A DNA stretch of 59,890 bases from Thermostichus vulcanus str. 'Rupite' (GCF_022848905.1 NZ_JAFIRA010000019.1:1-59890); one strand, 5' to 3'. Shown: positions 17,975 to 27,484, numbered from the stretch's first letter. The notes: generated by a model from the sequence alone, not told the origin. Numbers and translations: made by a program.

Positions 17975-18520
17975 ATGCGAACCTTTTTGAGCCTTCTTCT
18001 GGCCCTTTGCATCGCGCTTGGCCTCACCCAATCTGTGCAGGCAGAGCCCTTGATCGGTCTGAAACCTTGCAGCGAAGTTCCCGCTTTTCAGGCCCGCATG
18101 GATGAGCGGCTGAGCAGCTTGGAAGACAAGATTGTCAGTGCCAGCCCGGAAATGGCCGCCTTTTACGAGCAAAAATTGGCCCAAACCAGCAAGCGTTTTG
18201 AGCGCTACAGCACCCTGCTCTGTGGTGAGGAAGGTTTACCGCACTTGGTTACCGATGGTCGTTTGAATCATGCAGGCGAGTTTCTCATCCCTGGCTTGCT
18301 CTTCCTTTACATTGCCGGTTGGCTGGGCTGGGCAGGTCGTTCCTACCTGATTGCCGTGCGGGATGGGGATAACCCTGAGATGAAAGAAAGCTCCATCGAC
18401 GTGGCCTTGGCCCTGCAATGTTTCCTCACGGCTTTGGCGTGGCCAGTGGTTGCCTTCAAGGAAATTGCCAGTGGCGAGATTCAAGCTCCTGAGGCTTCTG
18501 TGCCCATCTCTCCCCGCTGA
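17975..18520 (+). CDS. psaF: photosystem I reaction centre subunit III, PsaF
   Basis: 181 residues. A signal peptide (1-23, ending SVQAEP) directs the N-terminal domain to the thylakoid lumen. The lumenal part holds two Cys (GLKPCSEV, STLLCGEEG) and helical segments; a membrane segment FLIPGLLFLYIAGWLGWAGR follows, then a second hydrophobic stretch. PsaF lies at the periphery of PSI and takes part in docking of plastocyanin or cytochrome c6 in some lineages. It is followed by psaJ after 61 bp. Confidence 0.97.
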   Translation: MRTFLSLLLALCIALGLTQSVQAEPLIGLKPCSEVPAFQARMDERLSSLEDKIVSASPEMAAFYEQKLAQTSKRFERYSTLLCGEEGLPHLVTDGRLNHAGEFLIPGLLFLYIAGWLGWAGRSYLIAVRDGDNPEMKESSIDVALALQCFLTALAWPVVAFKEIASGEIQAPEASVPISPR

Positions 18521-18581
18521 GGGGCTTTGGCTGAGTTTTCTTTTGTGCATCCCATTCTGATCCAACCCTTGAGAGGCATGT

Positions 18582-18701
18582 ATGGCTGATTTCACCAAGT
18601 TTCTGACCACGGCCCCGGTGGCGTTCATCCTGTTCTCCTCTTTCGTCTTCGCGCTGTTCATTGAGATCAATCGCTTCTTCCCCGATATCTTGACCTTCTG
18701 A
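18582..18701 (+). CDS. psaJ: photosystem I subunit IX, PsaJ
   Basis: A 39-residue protein reading MADFTKFLTTAPVAFILFSS and then FVFALFIEINRFFPDIL before TGA 18699-18701. This is the standard PsaJ size and pattern: a single membrane helix with the conserved FLxTAPV start and EINRFFPD end. It packs beside PsaF in photosystem I, and the psaF-psaJ order is the usual cyanobacterial operon. Confidence 0.97.
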   Translation: MADFTKFLTTAPVAFILFSSFVFALFIEINRFFPDILTF

Positions 18702-18819
18702 TCCGCTTCCTTTGGGATCCCTGTGGGCCAACCCCATTGCCTATAGGGATCCCTGCTCATTGTTGAGATGTTGTTGAGATGGTTTGATCCCCCTTTGCGC
18801 TGGACACAGAGTTGCTGAC

Positions 18820-19305
18820 ATGGCTGACATGGTTGAACCCAATGCCGATATTGCTCCGCCCAGCGAGGGCTACATCACCGTTCCTGAGGGGGATCCGCAA
18901 ATTGGCGATCTCTGGACGCCGATCAACCATGCACCTGCCGTCCGCCTGTTGATTGACTGGTTACCGATCAACCGCCCTGGCCTCAGCCCGATTTGGCGTG
19001 GGTTGGAAATTGGCATGGCCCATGGCTACTGGTTGGTGGGGCCTTTTGCCAAACTAGGCCCGTTGCGCAATGAACCCACTGCTCTTTTGAGTGGTTTTTT
19101 GGGGGCCTGTGGTTTGATCTTGATCATGACTGCCGCCCTTTCCCTTTACGGCACCGTTACCTCCCATCGCAATATCGGCCCCGTGGGGGGATCCCAGTCT
19201 TGGAGTGAGTTGGCGGCTGGCTTTTTGGTGGGCAGCATCGGTGGGGCCATCGTCGCCTACTTGTTATTGCTCAACATCGATGTGTTGTTGCCAGGCTTGG
19301 GCTAA
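18820..19305 (+). CDS. psaL: photosystem I subunit XI, PsaL
   Basis: 161 residues from the ATG at 18820 (MADMVEPNADI). Conserved PsaL blocks are visible: the TPINHAPAVRLLIDWLPINR N-terminal region, GLEIGMAHGYWLVGPFAKLG, and membrane helices near 85-105 and 133-155. PsaL holds PSI trimers together and sits near the centre of the trimer. It lies 118 bp after psaJ, so the three photosystem I genes may be one transcription unit. Confidence 0.96.
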   Translation: MADMVEPNADIAPPSEGYITVPEGDPQIGDLWTPINHAPAVRLLIDWLPINRPGLSPIWRGLEIGMAHGYWLVGPFAKLGPLRNEPTALLSGFLGACGLILIMTAALSLYGTVTSHRNIGPVGGSQSWSELAAGFLVGSIGGAIVAYLLLLNIDVLLPGLG

Positions 19306-19307
19306 CC

Positions 19308-19502
19308 CTAATCCATTACCTCATCCACCACATCCTTGATGGATTCTCGGGTATCTTCAACGACTTGGCGGGCGGCTGCTTCCGCTTGTTTGGCCTTATC
19401 TTCCAGCTTTTCCCGTTGGTCTCCGGTGAGTTCACCAACAGCCTCCTGGATTTTACCTTCCAGAGTTTTGGCAGTGGTTTCAACGTGCTTTTCAAGGCTC
19501 AT
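19308..19502 (-). CDS. CsbD-family stress protein
   Basis: 64 residues from the ATG at 19502, with GGAGG nine bases upstream; a longer frame exists but has no such site. The motif GKIQEAVGELTGDQREKLEDKA matches CsbD proteins, small helical, highly charged proteins induced by general stress in other bacteria. Function is not known in detail. It ends convergent with psaL, two bases apart. Confidence 0.85.
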   Translation of the reverse strand: MSLEKHVETTAKTLEGKIQEAVGELTGDQREKLEDKAKQAEAAARQVVEDTRESIKDVVDEVMD

Positions 19503-19709
19503 AAAGTAGGCCCCTCCAGTCGTAGTGCCTTGTTCCTTCGTACAACATGCCACCCCCCTAGCCCAGTGATCCGGATCACCCTTGGGCTGTTTTCGATGGT
19601 GAGCATCAGGCTGGTCGAACAGAGGACGCTTGTCCTAGCATAGATTGAATCTTGAAATGAGCCGACGACAGCGATTCTGAATATCTCTACACAATTCTCC
19701 CAATCTGCC

Positions 19710-20141
19710 GTGAACGATTTGCTGTCTGATCCCACTTCAGAAAAGCTCTCTCTGGCTGAGATTCGCCGCTTGCCGCCGGCAGCCTTGGCCTATTTGGGAG
19801 ATGCCATCTACGAGCTGCATGTGCGTCGCCAGCAGTTATTTCCTCCGGATCGATTGGAGCGTTATCACCAGCAGGTGGTAGGAAGGGTGCGGGGGTCTGC
19901 TCAGGCGAAATTGTTGCTGATGTTGTTGCCTCATCTCAACCCTGAAGAGCAGGAAGTGGTTCGTTGGGGGCGCAATGGCTGCGGTCGTCCCCCCCGACAT
20001 TTACCGTTGGCGGATTATCAAAATGCCAGTGGGTTAGAAACCATCCTCGGCTACCTTTATTTGGTCAACCTGGAGCGGCTAAGGCAAGTCTTGGCTCTTA
20101 CAGATGTTTTGGCGGAGGCCGTGGCGAAGCAAGAAGGCTAG
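19710..20141 (+). CDS. mrnC: Mini-ribonuclease III
   Basis: 143 residues from GTG 19710. The catalytic helix reads AYLGDAIYELHVR (Asp31, Glu35), and the second acidic site is in ASGLETILGYLYL, with no dsRNA-binding domain. Mini-III matures the ends of 23S rRNA in bacteria that have it. Length is typical. The rRNA methyltransferase gene follows 33 bp downstream, which fits a ribosome-maturation operon. Confidence 0.93.
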   Translation: MNDLLSDPTSEKLSLAEIRRLPPAALAYLGDAIYELHVRRQQLFPPDRLERYHQQVVGRVRGSAQAKLLLMLLPHLNPEEQEVVRWGRNGCGRPPRHLPLADYQNASGLETILGYLYLVNLERLRQVLALTDVLAEAVAKQEG

Positions 20142-20174
20142 GATGGTTCTTTGCTCTGCATCCGTTTCGATCTC

Positions 20175-21299
20175 ATGCCCAAGCCCCCTCAGCGCAAACC
20201 CTCTCTACAGCTATCCCGTGCTGGCAAACCGCAGCGGCGCGGCGGGCAATCCGGTGGTGCCAGTCGGGTGCAGCGGCCCAAAGGTCGAGATAGACAAGAG
20301 AGCTCTCCTCCAGTTCCCAGAGCTGCTGCGGAGGAGGCTCCGCTAAAACCGATTCGCCGTGATTCGGAACGGGAACGGCCCAAACGGGTGATTCGCACGC
20401 AACCTGCACGCGAACGCCGTCGGGATCCGATTCCTTCACCCCGAGAGGTTCTGGCAGAGGTTCCCTCGCGTCCTGATCCCCAAGCGACGGTAGCAGACCC
20501 AGAACCCGATCAAGAGATCATCTACGGTCGTCAGGCATTGCTGGCGGCTCTGCGGGCCCAATCCACCCTTAACCGGGTTTGGATTCTTTCTCGGTTGCGC
20601 TACAGCCCCCAATTTCTGCCCCTCCTGGAAGAGGCCAAGGCGCGGGGTACCGTCATTGACGAAGTTTCGCCACAGCGGTTGAATTTCCTCACGGATGGAG
20701 CCAACCATCAGGGGATTGCCGCCCAGGCCACTCCCTACCAGTACATGGAGCTGGAGAGCTTGGTGGAACACAGCCAGCAGGCCGGCCCCAACCCTGTTTT
20801 GGTGGTGCTGGACGGGATCCAGGATCCCCACAATTTGGGTGCCATTGCTCGCAGCGTGGAAGCCTTCGGGATGCAGGGGATGGTGATCCCGCAACGACGA
20901 GCGGCTGGGGTAACCTCAACCGTGCTGAAGGTGGCTGCCGGCGCCCTCTCCACGTTGCCGGTGGCGCGGGTGGTGAACCTGAATCGAGCCTTGGAATATC
21001 TGAAAGAGCAAGGGTTTTGGGTTTATGGCACCGCCAGCCAGGGGGCTGCCCCTGTGTATAGTGCAGATTTTCAACGCCCCATTGCCTTGGTAATCGGCTC
21101 AGAAGGGGAAGGGATCAGCCTGCTCACCCAGCGCCATTGTGACCAACTGCTCTCCATTCCCTTGGCAGGCAGAACCGAGAGCTTAAATGCTTCGGTGGCA
21201 GCTGGGATTGCCCTCTACGAAATCCACCGACAGCGTTCTCCCCAACAACTGAAACGCACAGAATCTGATACATTCCTCAACAAAGGCAGTAGAATCTAG
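20175..21299 (+). CDS. rlmB: SpoU-family rRNA 2'-O-methyltransferase (RlmB/TrmH type)
   Basis: 374 residues. The first 110 residues are a basic, Pro/Arg-rich, probably disordered extension. Then comes the RNA-binding domain beginning [14 protein letters not shown], and the SPOUT knot with its three motifs: [26 protein letters not shown] and [20 protein letters not shown]. It methylates the ribose of a guanosine in 23S rRNA using S-adenosylmethionine. The long basic N-terminus is common in cyanobacterial members. It lies directly after mrnC. Confidence 0.92.
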   Translation: MPKPPQRKPSLQLSRAGKPQRRGGQSGGASRVQRPKGRDRQESSPPVPRAAAEEAPLKPIRRDSERERPKRVIRTQPARERRRDPIPSPREVLAEVPSRPDPQATVADPEPDQEIIYGRQALLAALRAQSTLNRVWILSRLRYSPQFLPLLEEAKARGTVIDEVSPQRLNFLTDGANHQGIAAQATPYQYMELESLVEHSQQAGPNPVLVVLDGIQDPHNLGAIARSVEAFGMQGMVIPQRRAAGVTSTVLKVAAGALSTLPVARVVNLNRALEYLKEQGFWVYGTASQGAAPVYSADFQRPIALVIGSEGEGISLLTQRHCDQLLSIPLAGRTESLNASVAAGIALYEIHRQRSPQQLKRTESDTFLNKGSRI

Positions 21300-21346
21300 A
21301 GGATTGCAAAAGATGTCGAACGATCATTAACGCCTGTTAATGGGGG

Positions 21347-21604
21347 ATGGATCCCGTGAGCAACCCTTTGGCCAACCTGTTGGATAAGATCCGCGGCTTA
21401 TCGGTCTGGATTGAGATCACCACCGAAGACTGCACCTACTACTATGGCCCCTTCTCCACTGAGGCAGAAGCCGAGCAGCTCAAAGGTCACTACATTGCCG
21501 ATTTAAAAGCGGAAGGATCCGAAAAGATCCAGGTCCTGGTGAAGAAAATGCGCCAGCCGGAGTCCCTGACGGTGGCCCGTACTCGTACTGGAGCTCGGTC
21601 TTGA
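21347..21604 (+). CDS. DUF1816 domain protein
   Basis: 85 residues. The pattern VWIEITTEDCTYYYGPFST then EAEAEQLKGHYIADLKAEG matches the cyanobacterial DUF1816 family, whose function is not established. The stop codon overlaps the ferredoxin start (TGATG), so the two are translationally coupled. Confidence 0.85.
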   Translation: MDPVSNPLANLLDKIRGLSVWIEITTEDCTYYYGPFSTEAEAEQLKGHYIADLKAEGSEKIQVLVKKMRQPESLTVARTRTGARS

Positions 21605-21921
21605 TGGCAGCCACCGCTTACCAGGTGACGGTTCATCATCGCGGCCAGACTTACCGGTTCACCGCTCCTGCCGATCAGCCAGTTTTGCAGGCGGCCTTTG
21701 ACCAGGGAGTCGAGCTGCCTTCCTCTTGTCAGGCAGGGGTCTGTACCACTTGTGCGGCACGACTCCGGTCGGGATCTGTCACTCAGCCGGACGCCATGGG
21801 CATTGGGCCAGAGCTGAAGGAACAGGGCTTTGTGCTGTTATGTGTAGCCTATGCTACCTCCGATCTGGTGGTGGAAACCGATCAAGAGGATGAGGTTTAC
21901 CGTCTACAATTTGGTTCCTGA
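21604..21921 (+). CDS. [2Fe-2S] plant-type ferredoxin
   Basis: 105 residues. Cluster ligands are in SSCQAGVCTTCAARL (the C-x4-C-x2-C pattern) and LLCVAYA, the standard plant-type spacing. The rest follows the beta-grasp fold (AYQVTVHHRGQTYRF start). It carries single electrons in the cytoplasm. It may serve photosynthetic or assimilatory partners, but the sequence does not show which. The start overlaps the stop of the DUF1816 gene. Confidence 0.94.
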   Translation: MAATAYQVTVHHRGQTYRFTAPADQPVLQAAFDQGVELPSSCQAGVCTTCAARLRSGSVTQPDAMGIGPELKEQGFVLLCVAYATSDLVVETDQEDEVYRLQFGS

Positions 21922-21936
21922 GTCTCTTTCTCTGTT

Positions 21937-22155
21937 GTGAAGCTGCATTTGCTCCACCTGTCGTTGCCCTTGACTTTACCCCTCCGTGCTGAGCAACTGG
22001 AAGACCAGCTCTGTCAACAGGTGAGCCAAGTCCTGGGGCAACCTGCAGAGTTGTTGCGCTGGAGCCTAACTGCGGTCGATGGCGAGCAGGTGTGGGCGGA
22101 GGTGGTGGCGACGACACCAGGGGATCCAATTCACCAAAATCCCAGTGAATCTTGA
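21937..22155 (+). CDS. small hypothetical protein
   Basis: 72 residues from GTG 21937, 15 bp after the ferredoxin stop. The sequence (LSLPLTLPLRAEQLEDQLCQ, then LLRWSLTAVDGEQVWAEVV) has the look of a folded small protein and has no family that I recognise. It ends just before the thiD start on the same strand, consistent with being part of the operon. Confidence 0.55.
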   Translation: MKLHLLHLSLPLTLPLRAEQLEDQLCQQVSQVLGQPAELLRWSLTAVDGEQVWAEVVATTPGDPIHQNPSES

Positions 22156-22162
22156 GTTTTCC

Positions 22163-22987
22163 GTGAGTGAAGCAACTGTAGTAACGGAATTACGTCCTCC
22201 CGTCGCTCTGACCATTGCCGGATCCGATAGTGGCGGTGGGGCAGGCATTCAGGCGGATCTGCGCACCTTTGCCTTTCAGCGGGTTCACGGGACAGCGGCG
22301 CTCACCTGTGTTACCGCCCAAAATACCCTTGGGGTCAGTCGGGTCGATGCCTTACCCCCAGAGGCGGTGGCTGCTCAAATAGAGGCGGTGGTGGGTGATA
22401 TCGGCGTGCAGGGGATCAAAACCGGCATGCTGCTAAATCAGGAGATCGTTCAGGAAGTGGCTCACCAAGTGGAGCGATTGGGGCTCAACCCCCTCGTTGT
22501 GGATCCGGTGATGGTGTCGCGGACAGGAGCGAAGTTGCTGGCGGAAGAGGCGATTGTGGCGATTCGAGAGCGTTTAATCCCCTTAGCCCAGGTGCTCACG
22601 CCCAACCGCTACGAGGCGCAAATCTTGTCCGGCTTGGAGCTGCACTCCCTGGAGGATATGAAAGCGGCTGCGGAACGGATTGGATACCAGGGATCCCCGG
22701 CGGTGCTGGTGAAGGGGGGCGGCATGCCGGGGGAGCTGCAGGGGGTGGATGTATGGTTTGATGGGCAGCGATTGGAAGTATTGAAAACGGAGCGGATCCC
22801 CACCCGTCACACCCATGGCACCGGCTGTACGCTTTCGGCGGCAATCGCAGCGCAACTGGCTTGGGGGAAGGAGCCTTTCGAGGCGGTTCAACAGGCCAAG
22901 CTCTATGTGACGGAAGCGCTGCGTCATCCTCTGGCGATTGGAGCGGGTCAGGGGCCGGTGGGTCATTTCTATCCACTTCTCGGTTAG
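22163..22987 (+). CDS. thiD: hydroxymethylpyrimidine (phosphate) kinase ThiD
   Basis: 274 residues from GTG 22163. The ribokinase-like signatures are clear: ALTIAGSDSGGGAGIQADL for the pyrimidine site, GIKTGMLLN, VVDPVMVSRTGAKLL and the anion hole THGTGCTLSAAIAA. It phosphorylates HMP and HMP-P in thiamine biosynthesis. No TPP riboswitch is visible upstream; it seems to be expressed from the ferredoxin operon. Confidence 0.95.
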   Translation: MSEATVVTELRPPVALTIAGSDSGGGAGIQADLRTFAFQRVHGTAALTCVTAQNTLGVSRVDALPPEAVAAQIEAVVGDIGVQGIKTGMLLNQEIVQEVAHQVERLGLNPLVVDPVMVSRTGAKLLAEEAIVAIRERLIPLAQVLTPNRYEAQILSGLELHSLEDMKAAAERIGYQGSPAVLVKGGGMPGELQGVDVWFDGQRLEVLKTERIPTRHTHGTGCTLSAAIAAQLAWGKEPFEAVQQAKLYVTEALRHPLAIGAGQGPVGHFYPLLG

Positions 22988-23344
22988 GTTAGCTAGTCGG
23001 CGGGAAGCTCCGTGCTCTCCCGTTGGCGCAGCCTGCCCGCATAGGGGAGTGTCAGGATGAGCTTTAACCGCAAGCAGCCCCGCGCTCTACCCGTTAGGTG
23101 TTCGCGTCGCGTGCCGTAGGCATAGCGTCGGGAAGAATTGCGGGTCTGTCGTTCATGGGCTTCAATACCCCCTCGACAGACAAGCTCCGAATGTATTGCC
23201 TCAAAACATCGCTTTGGGTTCGCTCCGTAAGACGACAATACTTATCTAAATGTTATCTAAATGCTGTTTTTCTATATCCGAAATCCGAACGGAAAGACTT
23301 CTCATGTATCGCAATCCTATCTGTATTTGCATTACAGCAGTACC
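22988..23344. repeat. intergenic region with cyanobacterial-type interspersed palindromes
   Basis: Blocks such as GTTGGCGCAGCCTGCCCGCA and GTGCCGTAGGCATAGCG recall the short interspersed repeats scattered through many cyanobacterial genomes. No intact gene is seen. It leads into the left end of a decayed TnpB element. An 81-codon open frame on the minus strand is probably not a gene. Confidence 0.45.
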
Positions 23345-23793
23345 ATGCGAACCGCCTATCAGTACCGACTACGATTAACTCGACAGCAGCAAGCCACGAT
23401 CGACCGATAGCTTGAACTGTGTCGCAGGCAATACAACTAGGCAATACAACTATCGACTAGCAGAGCGGTTCAACTGGTGGGAGCAGAATCGTTGTGACGT
23501 TGCTGCCTGTCCGCTTGTTTGCCATCTGCCAGAACTGAAAGATCGCCCTGACTTTTACTCGCAGAAGCGGGATCTGGTCAACTCGAAAAAGCTGTTTCCA
23601 GAGTATGCAGAGATTCCGTCCCATACTTTGCAAGATGTTGTGAGGCGAGTTCACGAAACGTTCGAGTGCTGGCTGGGTGGTGATTGCAAGGGTAGACGTA
23701 GTGGCAAGCCTCGATAGCCAAGTCGGACAGGGAAAGAATCCCCTGCCTTGTTGCTACGCAACGCTGACGCGACTAGGCACGGGGAGAATGTCA
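23345..23793 (+). pseudogene. decayed IS200/IS605-type element with tnpB remnant
   Basis: From ATG 23345 the frame reads [20 protein letters not shown], then a stop where TnpB has Trp. A 13-bp tandem duplication (GGCAATACAACTA, about 23430-23455) shifts the frame, after which the TnpB N-terminal domain continues with [19 protein letters not shown] and [14 protein letters not shown] up to a stop at about 23716. The catalytic RuvC part is gone. The sequence then passes into a right-end-like stretch (GGCACGGGGAGAATGTCA, 23776-23793). This is a dead TnpB element with a large internal deletion. Confidence 0.75.
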
Positions 23794-23845
23794 GTAGAAG
23801 GACTAGAAGAGATTAGAGGGGGCTGAAGCCGAGCTCCCCAGCAGA

Positions 23846-26059
23846 CTATCCCCCTCCCAACAACTGCTGGGCCCGCTGCACAAAAGCCTGCGCCGTTAAA
23901 CCGTTGAAGCCCATTAACTCAGCCGGTGTGGCGGTGGTTTCCCCCCGTTTCCAGCTCAAGAAATCCCGCCGGCCAGCATAGCGCAACATCAGCGGCTCTA
24001 GCATCAAACTGGCCCCCCCTGTCACCCCAATTAAGGCATCCCCGGCAAACAGATCCCGAAACGCTGCCTCGGCAAGAAAGGTTCCATCCGGCTGGGCGCA
24101 GGTGGCCCAAGCCACATCCTCAGGGCGATACAAACGACGTGGGTTAACCACCGACACGATTCGGGATCCGATCCCTTGTGCGTTCAGCTGCTCAGCCGCC
24201 TCAAACACGGGCAGCAGGATCATATCCCCCACCACCGCAAAGACCACCGTTTGGGATCCGGGAAGTTCCTGGAGTACGGTGCAACCCTGTTCCACCGCTT
24301 GGCGAGCTTGTTTTAGGGTGGTGCGGATGGGTAGAGGGGTTTTGCTGGCAATGATCGGGATCCCTTTGTTGCAGGTGCCCAAGGCCCACTCGTAGGCGGC
24401 TTGCGTACAGTTGGCATCCGGCGGAAAGAGGGGGAAGACATTACCGTTGCGCATCATGGCCGCCAAGTAAGCCTCAATTTCTGGCCGTTGGTGGGTCCAG
24501 CCGTTGCGCCCCTGCTCCAACGCCCCAGCCGTATAGAGGGCAATGAGAGAAGGGGTGGGTCGTCGCAATTCCGCCATTGCCTGAGTTACGGTTTGCCAAA
24601 TCGGGAGGCCATTGATGGCAAACGATTCATAGGAACACCACAGTGCCCGCCCGCCCAAAAGAGCTAGACCCGCCGTCAGCCCGGCACAGGCATCTTCGCT
24701 CAGGGGTTCATAGACCTGTCCCTGCGGCTGCTGGTTGTAGAGGGGATCCACGGTGGGGTGAATCACCTTCAGACCCTGGTTGATGTTGGCAATGCCAGAC
24801 GCTTCGTTCCCATCGGCGTTGGAGACCAAAAAAGCGGGATCCTTTTGCCCCACTTGTACCACCATTGCGCCCATAGCCGTGGTGGAAACCTGTTTATCCC
24901 CCAGGGGAAACTCTGTAAGGGTGAGGGATCCCAGCTCCGGTAGGGGGCGGATGGATTCGGTCACCACCACCTTGGCCGCAGGACCTCCTGCTGCTCGTTC
25001 ACAGTTTTGCCGCACCAACGCCCAAGCCGCCGGAGCCAAGGCCCGTGCCTGTAACGCCGCGACGATGTCCGGGTTATCGAGGGTATGGTGGCCGTAGAGA
25101 TTGTGGGATTTGGAGCCCTTGGCGTGCACACCGGATCCCTTCAGTTGTTTGAGGATAAACACCGTCAGTGTTCCCCCCATTGCCGACTGGATTGCCCGTT
25201 CCATTTCGGTGAGTACCCTCTGGGCAAAGCGGATCCGCCCTTCCCATGAAAACAGGGTGCTATCCACATAAGGGCCGGGCTGCTCGGCATCATCAAACTC
25301 CTTGGCATCCACCAACACTACTTCCGCAAAGCCATTGCCCCGCCAGTACTCGGTCATTTGGGCATTGCTGGCTGTGGAAACCATGCTGTGGTGTTCTTGG
25401 CTATAGCCATTCCAAACCAGCACGGGTAGAAAGTTGGTGCGCTGGGGAAAGGCGGTGTGGAAGTGGAGCATGGAGCTCATCACATAAGGCTCCCCCAATC
25501 CGCCATCGCCAATCGTCACTGGAAAGAGGCAATCCGGGTACAGCAGGGCCCCCGCCATTGCAAAATGTTGTCCCTGACCCAACGGCCCCGCCGGAGCCAG
25601 CAAACCGGGAATATAACCGGATAGGTGCCCCAACAACCCCTCCCGCTCCCGGAAGCGGGCCCGCAAATCCGCGACGGTATGAATGCCCATCCCCGCCAGG
25701 GATCCATCCAAAAACATGGCGGCATAGAAGCCCGGCGCATGGTGACCGACTTCGGTGGGGATATTCTTATGACCCAAATACACCAAAGCCGCGTAGGCTT
25801 CCGCTTGGCTGGCAAACCCGCCCGGATGGCCTGAGGCTTTGCTGGCGGTCATCTGTAGGACCAGGTACCGCAGCGCATCGGCATAGAGCAAGGTTTGATA
25901 GGCTGCCGCTCGACTGCTGGGATCCGTCAGCTTGCCGGTGCTGACATCTACCGCAGGGGTCTGGCCCAACTGCTCAAACTCTGGCCAGGGATCCCCGAAG
26001 TACTGGATTCCCTCACAAAAGGCCGGGATCTGAGTGGTTGCATCCTGAGCCAGTGTCAT
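23846..26059 (-). CDS. transketolase/phosphoketolase-superfamily thiamine-diphosphate enzyme
   Basis: 737 residues. The N-terminal third has SGHPGGFASQAEAYAALVYL, like the substrate/TPP loop of transketolases, and the TPP motif starts GDGGLGEPY and ends near WNGYSQEHHS. The middle (SNADGNEASGIANINQGLKV) resembles the pyrimidine-binding domain, and the C-terminal domain follows. It does not match classical transketolase or phosphoketolase closely: the loop HAPGFYAAMFLDGSLAGMG is more phosphoketolase-like. It probably cleaves or transfers a ketol unit from a sugar phosphate. The exact reaction is open. Confidence 0.75.
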   Translation of the reverse strand: MTLAQDATTQIPAFCEGIQYFGDPWPEFEQLGQTPAVDVSTGKLTDPSSRAAAYQTLLYADALRYLVLQMTASKASGHPGGFASQAEAYAALVYLGHKNIPTEVGHHAPGFYAAMFLDGSLAGMGIHTVADLRARFREREGLLGHLSGYIPGLLAPAGPLGQGQHFAMAGALLYPDCLFPVTIGDGGLGEPYVMSSMLHFHTAFPQRTNFLPVLVWNGYSQEHHSMVSTASNAQMTEYWRGNGFAEVVLVDAKEFDDAEQPGPYVDSTLFSWEGRIRFAQRVLTEMERAIQSAMGGTLTVFILKQLKGSGVHAKGSKSHNLYGHHTLDNPDIVAALQARALAPAAWALVRQNCERAAGGPAAKVVVTESIRPLPELGSLTLTEFPLGDKQVSTTAMGAMVVQVGQKDPAFLVSNADGNEASGIANINQGLKVIHPTVDPLYNQQPQGQVYEPLSEDACAGLTAGLALLGGRALWCSYESFAINGLPIWQTVTQAMAELRRPTPSLIALYTAGALEQGRNGWTHQRPEIEAYLAAMMRNGNVFPLFPPDANCTQAAYEWALGTCNKGIPIIASKTPLPIRTTLKQARQAVEQGCTVLQELPGSQTVVFAVVGDMILLPVFEAAEQLNAQGIGSRIVSVVNPRRLYRPEDVAWATCAQPDGTFLAEAAFRDLFAGDALIGVTGGASLMLEPLMLRYAGRRDFLSWKRGETTATPAELMGFNGLTAQAFVQRAQQLLGGG

Positions 26060-26239
26060 CAGAACAGCCTCGCTTGACTCGCGTGAATTTCCTCCTCACT
26101 GTAAACCTGATCGCGTCAGTCGTGAGAAGCTGAAGGTTGACTGCCCTACCGCGAAAGGGATCCCTCCCCTTGGCACAAACAGGTGGGTTATTTGGGGGCG
26201 GCAGTTCCTCTCATTTCACTTCTCCCTTAGCTTCTCTCC

Positions 26240-27484
26240 ATGTCCCTTTCTCCTCATCTGGCGGCGTTTCTGGCCAACCAGCCCCATCCGCCCAAAATCG
26301 AGGCTCCCTCCACGGTTGCTGAACTGGCTGAGATCCTAAAAGAGCACTCAGAAAGCCACTTAGGACAGACCCTGTGGGTGGCGGGGAACGGCAGTAAGTT
26401 GAGCTGGGGCAATCCGACGGGTTCTGTGGATCTGCTCGTCAGCACGCGGGGTTTGCATCGCTTAATCAACCATGCGGCTGCCGACCTCACCGTCACTGTG
26501 GAGGCGGGCATGCCCCTCATGGAATTGCAGCGGATCCTGGCGGAAAAAGGGCAATGGTGGCCGGTGGATCCCCTGTACCCCGACTGGGCCACCTTGGGCG
26601 GGATCCTCGCCACAGCCGATACGGGTTCCCTGCGACAGCGCTATGGCGGGATCCGGGACTTAATTTTGGGGATCACCTTTGTGCGCGCGGATGGGGAAGT
26701 GGCCAAAGCCGGCGGACGGGTGGTGAAAAATGTGGCGGGATACGACCTGATGAAGCTGTTCACCGGATCCCTGGGCAGTTTGGGCATCGTGACCCAGGTG
26801 AGCTTGCGGCTTTATCCTCTCCCGGCGGCACAGGGTTGCCTCAGGGGGACGGGATCCCTGATGGTGTTGGAGGAGTTCTGTCAGCAGCTTTTGCGGGCCA
26901 AGGTCAGCCCGGTTGGGTTGGACCTGGGGCTGGATGGGGGCGAACCGTATGTAGCGATCCTCTTTCATGGCTCAGAGCGGGTCATTGCCGAGCAGATGGC
27001 CCAAACGCGATTTCTGGGTGAGGCCCTCCATTGGCAGGAAGAAGTCAAAGAAGGGTTAGCAGCGACAACCGAAGTGGGGCGGGGTTTGATGACTTTACAG
27101 CCCAGTTCAACTCGTTCAGAAACTGTGCTGATGAAATTCGGCTGTTTGCCCAACCGGAGCCTCGGGATTTTGCAACAGTTTCAAGCCCTTTTTCCCGGCT
27201 GTTGGGTGCAACTGCACCGGGGCTGTGGCCTGGGACGAGCTTGGGTAGTCAACCCAGAAGGGGGATCCCTAGAACAACTGCAACAGCACTTAAAGTCGGC
27301 TGGTGGTTTTCTCACGCTGCTGGAAGCTCCACCCCCGTTAAAAGCAGCCCTTGCCCAAGACCTTGGCCCCACCGGGATCCTCATGGACAAACTTCGTCAG
27401 CAATTTGACCCTGCCCGTACCTTTGGCTTGCGGCTCCCTGTGGTCAGTAGCGACAGCCTACAAAGCCCCGAAGCGAGCCGGTAA
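26240..27484 (+). CDS. glcE: GlcE-like FAD-binding glycolate oxidase subunit
   Basis: 414 residues. The FAD-binding (PCMH/type 4) domain is visible: VAGNGSKLSWGNP, TVEAGMPLMELQRIL, WPVDPLYPDWATLGGILAT and RVVKNVAGYDLMKLFTGSLG. It lacks a full C-terminal catalytic domain, as usual for GlcE, which works with GlcD and the iron-sulfur subunit GlcF. Those partners are not in the window. In cyanobacteria the complex oxidises glycolate from photorespiration to glyoxylate. Its last 27 bp overlap the oppositely oriented FAD oxidoreductase. Confidence 0.9.
   Translation: MSLSPHLAAFLANQPHPPKIEAPSTVAELAEILKEHSESHLGQTLWVAGNGSKLSWGNPTGSVDLLVSTRGLHRLINHAAADLTVTVEAGMPLMELQRILAEKGQWWPVDPLYPDWATLGGILATADTGSLRQRYGGIRDLILGITFVRADGEVAKAGGRVVKNVAGYDLMKLFTGSLGSLGIVTQVSLRLYPLPAAQGCLRGTGSLMVLEEFCQQLLRAKVSPVGLDLGLDGGEPYVAILFHGSERVIAEQMAQTRFLGEALHWQEEVKEGLAATTEVGRGLMTLQPSSTRSETVLMKFGCLPNRSLGILQQFQALFPGCWVQLHRGCGLGRAWVVNPEGGSLEQLQQHLKSAGGFLTLLEAPPPLKAALAQDLGPTGILMDKLRQQFDPARTFGLRLPVVSSDSLQSPEASR

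Noticed and set aside
22993-23238. 81-codon minus-strand frame with Arg-rich sequence
   Set aside because: It overlays short interspersed cyanobacterial repeats; the peptide arises from those palindromes.
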